In this document: positions 4,632 through 7,428 of the stretch, in pieces
Layout: each line of letters starts with the position of its first letter
How positions within the stretch are numbered: the stretch's first letter is position 1
Assembly: GCA_030648825.1 (NCBI GenBank)
Contig: JAUSGU010000059.1
Location: 1-7,428, forward strand
Source: a bacterium
GTDB taxonomy: Bacteria; Patescibacteriota; Minisyncoccia; Phycocordibacterales; UBA6065
Direction: 5' to 3'
DNA length: 7,428 bases
Made by a program: the position numbers and the translations under genes
Notes under the pieces: generated by a model
What the model saw: only the letters and a program-made list of their open reading frames with translations
What the model was told of the DNA's origin: nothing
The model's database searches: none

Positions 4632-5924
4632 ATGGAACCTATAATAAAAGTAAAAGAGGTCGGCAAGAAATATAATATCCGCCATTTCCAAGGTGGCTAC
4701 ATCGCCTTGCGTGACGTGCTGGCAGATATCATAAAGAGCCCTTTTCGATTCTTGAAAAAGAAAGTAAAAGAAGTGACGGGAATAGACACCAAAGAGGATT
4801 TTTGGGCTCTCCGAGGCGCGAGCTTTGAGGTAAAGAGAGGCGAGATCGTGGGCATCATCGGCCGAAACGGTGCAGGCAAATCAACTCTCTTGAAAATTCT
4901 AACAGGCATTACCCCACCGACCACAGGAGAGATAGTCATGCACGGGCGGGTTGCTTCACTACTCGAAGTCGGCACCGGTTTTCATCCAGAACTCTCCGGC
5001 CGTGAAAATATATTCCTGAACGGTGCCATCCTCGGCATGAAGAAAAGTGAGATCGCCAAAAATTTTGATTCCATAGTTGAATTCGCAGAAATCGAAACAT
5101 TTCTCGATACGCCAGTCAAATATTATTCTAGTGGCATGTACGTGCGACTGGCTTTTTCCGTAGCCGCCCACATGGAGCCTGATATCCTGCTCGTAGACGA
5201 AGTTCTGGCTGTGGGTGACGCCGAGTTCCAGAAAAAATGCCTGGGCAAAATGGAGGAGGTAACAAAAAAACAGGGCCGGACCATCCTCTTCGTTAGCCAC
5301 AATATGGCGGCCATAGAGAGGATATGCAACCGTTGCATTCTCATAGAAAAAGGCCAGATCAAAAAAGATTCGGCGGATGTGAGAAGTGTCATAAAAGGAT
5401 ATATCAAAGGATCAGAAGGCACGACCGAGGGCTACATATGGTCGAACCCGAACAACGGCCGATTTGAGAACGAATGGTGGAAACCTCTATCCATCTATGC
5501 GACAGACACGACCGACAAGCTGTGCGATGGGCCGATACGAAATGACAGCCGTGTGGAATTGGTTATAAAGGGAGAATTGAGATCCATTGACCCGGCTCTG
5601 ACCATAGGCTATGCGCTGTATTCCGACGATGGCACTCTGCTGTATTGGTCGTTCCAAACGGACGGGCCGGAAAAAAATTGGCCTCGGCTCGAAAAAGGCC
5701 CTTTTACCATCAAATCGGAAATCCCGCGCAGGTTACTCAACGAAGGCGTCTACCGAATAGAGCTTATCGGTGGTCTGAACGACCGCACATGGCTCTTTAG
5801 CCCGGGCGGGAACAATCCGAATATCAACATCTCGATCAAAGGTGGCTTATCTGATTCGCCATATTGGACGAGAAAGAGACCTGGAATATTGGCGCCGGAA
5901 TTACCTTGGAAAAACGAAAAATAA
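4632..5924 (+). CDS. wzt: Polysaccharide ABC transporter ATPase Wzt with C-terminal glycan-binding domain
   Basis: The 430-residue protein powers export by Wzm. The ATPase domain (about 1-260) has the Wzt-type insert before the core (DVLADIIKSPFRFLKKK, 28-44), Walker A GRNGAGKST (77-85), and the signature YSSGM (165-169). It also has Walker B ILLVDE (185-190) and the switch His223 in VSHN. Residues about 265-430 form a separate beta-rich region (for example VELVIKGELRS, IGYALYSDDG, YRIELIGGL). It matches the size and position of the Wzt C-terminal domain (Wzt_C), which in known systems binds the modified non-reducing end of the finished chain and couples synthesis to export. That fits a cluster making an unusual terminal sugar. 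Without this domain the protein would be about 250 residues, as in KpsT/TagH types. No SD precedes the ATG; the next gene begins 2 nt after its stop. Confidence 0.93.
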   Translation: MEPIIKVKEVGKKYNIRHFQGGYIALRDVLADIIKSPFRFLKKKVKEVTGIDTKEDFWALRGASFEVKRGEIVGIIGRNGAGKSTLLKILTGITPPTTGEIVMHGRVASLLEVGTGFHPELSGRENIFLNGAILGMKKSEIAKNFDSIVEFAEIETFLDTPVKYYSSGMYVRLAFSVAAHMEPDILLVDEVLAVGDAEFQKKCLGKMEEVTKKQGRTILFVSHNMAAIERICNRCILIEKGQIKKDSADVRSVIKGYIKGSEGTTEGYIWSNPNNGRFENEWWKPLSIYATDTTDKLCDGPIRNDSRVELVIKGELRSIDPALTIGYALYSDDGTLLYWSFQTDGPEKNWPRLEKGPFTIKSEIPRRLLNEGVYRIELIGGLNDRTWLFSPGGNNPNINISIKGGLSDSPYWTRKRPGILAPELPWKNEK

Positions 5925-5926
5925 AA

Positions 5927-6883
5927 ATGAAAGTATTTAACGGCGCAGCCAAAGTTTCAAAAGAGGACCCGATGTTGCAATATGATTTTTCCCGCTACGA
6001 AAAAGAGGCCGGCAATTTCTATCTGGTGGAAGCTAGGATCGCTTGGGGCGCCCTAGAAAAAATAAAGAGTGAGAAAATCGTTTACTTGCAGGTAGAGGAG
6101 CCGAGCCGGTTCCTGTCCAAGGATCTATATTTTCGCGGGGACGCGTATGACAGCTATTTTTACAAAGTGCTTACCGTCTGCCCTTTTACCGCCGAATGGT
6201 TGAACCAAGCCGAGGGTGGTTCGAGACGCATCCCGGTTTTCATTCCTATAAATGAAGAAAAAATCCCGTCCAAGGCCGAAAAGAAATACGACGTCATATA
6301 TGTCGGAAATATAATCTCAAAGGATATAGAGCGCAATCTTGATATTTTGAGGAAATTCAACTATCGCTTTATCGCCAGGGACAAAAATCCATATGTCACC
6401 GACCGAGATGTTTCATACAAGGAAAAAATGAGACTACTATCCGAAACGAAAATTGCCGTCGTCCATGGGTTGGTCAATTGCAACGGCAAATACCTCCGGG
6501 CACTCTGGACAAATACGGACATAGAGAATAATAAGGCTTTTTCTCACCTGCCGAGAAAAAATTGGTGGAACTGGCTCTGGAGTTTCGTGTCTAGAAAAGA
6601 GTTGTTCGCTCCCCAGCTCAAAACCCGCATAGCCGAAGCGGCCGCGGCACGAGCTCTCATGCTCTGTCGTAGAGACCCTTGGAATGTCATAGAAAAATGG
6701 TACGCGCCGGATGTGGATTTCGTCTATTATGACGAAGGAAAATTGGAAGAAAAAATCCGAGAGATTCTCGCCGACTGGCCAAGCGGTAAATACCAGAAAA
6801 TGATAGACAATGCCTACGAAAAAACCGTACGCGAATACACTACAAAAGTCTTCTTCGAAAAGTTCTTGAGGAACTTAAATTAG
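5927..6883 (+). CDS. GT-B type glycosyltransferase (glycosyltransferase group 1-like)
   Basis: The 318-residue protein has a two-part layout typical of GT-B enzymes. The N-terminal half has VYLQVEEPSRF (52-62) and VLTVCPFTAEWL (81-92). A linker strand YDVIYVGNI (121-129) starts the C-terminal nucleotide-binding half, which holds LLSETKIAVVHGL (170-182) and LKTRIAEAAAARALMLCRRD (231-250). Then come VDFVYYDEGKLEEKIREIL (263-281) and a YTTKVFFEKFL tail. The EAAAARALMLC / DFVYYDEGKLEEKI pattern matches the C-terminal domain of CgeB/Glyco_trans_1_2-type transferases, where the Glu binds the nucleotide-sugar ribose. An aromatic run, KNWWNWLWSF (211-220), could be a membrane-contact or acceptor loop. 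ATG 5927 is chosen because it is 2 nt after the wzt stop; an ATG at 5864 would overlap wzt by 61 nt. As the only transferase in the operon it may add the Gmd/ColD-derived sugar, but donor and linkage are not readable from sequence. Confidence 0.75.
   Translation: MKVFNGAAKVSKEDPMLQYDFSRYEKEAGNFYLVEARIAWGALEKIKSEKIVYLQVEEPSRFLSKDLYFRGDAYDSYFYKVLTVCPFTAEWLNQAEGGSRRIPVFIPINEEKIPSKAEKKYDVIYVGNIISKDIERNLDILRKFNYRFIARDKNPYVTDRDVSYKEKMRLLSETKIAVVHGLVNCNGKYLRALWTNTDIENNKAFSHLPRKNWWNWLWSFVSRKELFAPQLKTRIAEAAAARALMLCRRDPWNVIEKWYAPDVDFVYYDEGKLEEKIREILADWPSGKYQKMIDNAYEKTVREYTTKVFFEKFLRNLN
6860..6876 (-). terminator. Possible weak hairpin terminator between convergent genes
   Basis: AAGTTC (6860-6865) and GAACTT (6871-6876) can form a 6-bp stem with a 5-nt loop. 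On the minus strand the stem runs into a short T tract (GAACTTTTCG) about 10 nt past the epimerase stop codon, so it could terminate that gene. It lies inside the 3' end of the plus-strand glycosyltransferase gene. The stem is short and AT-rich and the T tract brief, so termination would be weak. Confidence 0.3.
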
Positions 6884-6885
6884 CC

Positions 6886-7428
6886 CTACTTCTTCGGATT
6901 CTTTTCCCACCACCTGCATTCCGGAGCGTATTTCGCCATTATTTTATAAGTCTCTTCAAATCCGCTTTCTAGGGTATACTCCGGCTTCCAGCCGGTCAGT
7001 TTTTTTAAGAGTGAAACATCAGTGACGAATTTCATGGGACCATTGACCGGTACATCGAGCACTTTTACTTTTTTACCGGACAAGTTTTCTATGATTGAAA
7101 CAATATCGCCTACCGAACGCATTTCTCCCGAACCCAAATTTACAGGACCTGTATAGTCGCTGTCGAGCAGGGCCACTACGGCGTGGGCGGCGTCTTTGGC
7201 GTATATGAAATCGCGCACAGGCTTGGTGCTCCAAACCTCGGCTTGGGCGGGCGAGAGCGAGCTCTGTATGAGAGTAGGCACCAAATCTGGACGAATGAAT
7301 TTAGTCGGGCCGTAAATATTCGAGAGGCGAACGTTTATGATCGGTACTTTTTTGTAAAACTTCGTGACTTCTTCGGCTATATATTTGCTGAAAACATAAT
7401 CGTTTATATATGGATTTATAGGTTGATT
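6886..7428 (-). CDS. NAD-dependent epimerase/dehydratase (extended SDR), C-terminal part
   Basis: This frame is open from the right edge of the window to a TAG at 6888-6886, giving 180 residues. The N-terminal Rossmann cofactor motif lies outside. The visible part starts just before the catalytic pair: Tyr11 and Lys15 in YVFSK (YxxxK). RLSNIYGP (36-43), the substrate-side RDFIYAKDAA and VNLGSGEMRSVGDIV follow. The last is the GalE-type segment in which the nucleotide-sugar is held. GWKPEYTLESGFEETY near the C-terminus is also typical. This is a nucleotide-sugar epimerase/dehydratase or reductase. By context it could be the ColC-like enzyme that finishes a GDP-colitose-type sugar, and the GPMKFVTDVSLLKKL-GWKP tail is compatible with the GDP-fucose synthase branch. 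However, the visible portion is shared by many SDR families. It converges on the operon with a 2-bp gap, so it is a separate transcription unit. Confidence 0.88.
   Translation of the reverse strand, partial: NQPINPYINDYVFSKYIAEEVTKFYKKVPIINVRLSNIYGPTKFIRPDLVPTLIQSSLSPAQAEVWSTKPVRDFIYAKDAAHAVVALLDSDYTGPVNLGSGEMRSVGDIVSIIENLSGKKVKVLDVPVNGPMKFVTDVSLLKKLTGWKPEYTLESGFEETYKIMAKYAPECRWWEKNPKK

Noticed and set aside
5123..5422. Minus-strand frame opposite the wzt ATPase core
   Set aside because: The plus strand carries all ABC ATPase motifs at the right spacing; the antisense product has no family resemblance.
7282..7284. TTG at 7284 as the start of the right-hand epimerase
   Set aside because: The frame stays open to the window edge and the upstream part encodes YVFSK and RLSNIYGP, essential SDR motifs. 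So this is an internal Leu codon of a truncated gene.
1..7428. CRISPR array, toxin-antitoxin pair, restriction or other defence system
   Set aside because: No regular repeat-spacer structure, nuclease, methylase or small paired toxin genes are seen. All genes except the HTH regulator fit glycan synthesis and export.

Overview
The window is a 7.4 kb piece of a surface-glycan gene cluster. It most likely comes from a small-genome uncultured bacterium of the Candidate Phyla Radiation (Patescibacteria/Parcubacteria type). This is inferred from style, not from a marker gene. Genes are tightly packed and most starts lack a Shine-Dalgarno (SD) sequence. The main operon is rich in ATA isoleucine codons. 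The partial membrane protein at the left edge starts like the O-antigen ligase-like proteins common in that group. There is no rRNA, tRNA, CRISPR array or insertion sequence here.

Left part, minus strand. The 5' end of a membrane protein (O-antigen ligase/polymerase-like) runs off the left edge. Upstream of it is a strong intrinsic terminator, which closes a monocistronic GT-A glycosyltransferase-like gene. That gene has its own extended -10 promoter and a roughly 75-nt leader with a clear SD. Its base composition and codon use differ sharply from the operon to the right.

Centre, plus strand. A divergent promoter built of tandem repeats drives a small excisionase/MerR-like helix-turn-helix (HTH) protein. 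Its gene overlaps gmd (GDP-mannose 4,6-dehydratase). Five genes follow with very short gaps or overlaps: gmd, a ColD-like PLP enzyme in which His replaces the catalytic Lys, wzm (ABC-2 permease), wzt (ATPase with a C-terminal sugar-binding-type domain), and a GT-B type glycosyltransferase. Read together: GDP-mannose is converted to GDP-4-keto-6-deoxymannose, then probably to a 3,6-dideoxy sugar (GDP-colitose route or close relative). That sugar is put on a polysaccharide by a glycosyltransferase, and Wzm/Wzt exports the chain, with the Wzt C-terminal domain probably recognising it.

Right part, minus strand. The 3' portion of an extended short-chain dehydrogenase/epimerase runs off the right edge. 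It converges on the operon with only 2 bp between the two stop codons. It could be the missing last step (ColC-like epimerase/reductase) or a general nucleotide-sugar epimerase; the visible part does not decide this.

The points most worth following up are the His-for-Lys PLP enzyme paired with Gmd, the HTH gene at the head of the glycan operon with repeat-built promoter DNA, two promoters whose -10 boxes sit exactly 7 nt before an ATG (leaderless transcription), and the compositional break at the glycosyltransferase gene with a possible ATA start codon.
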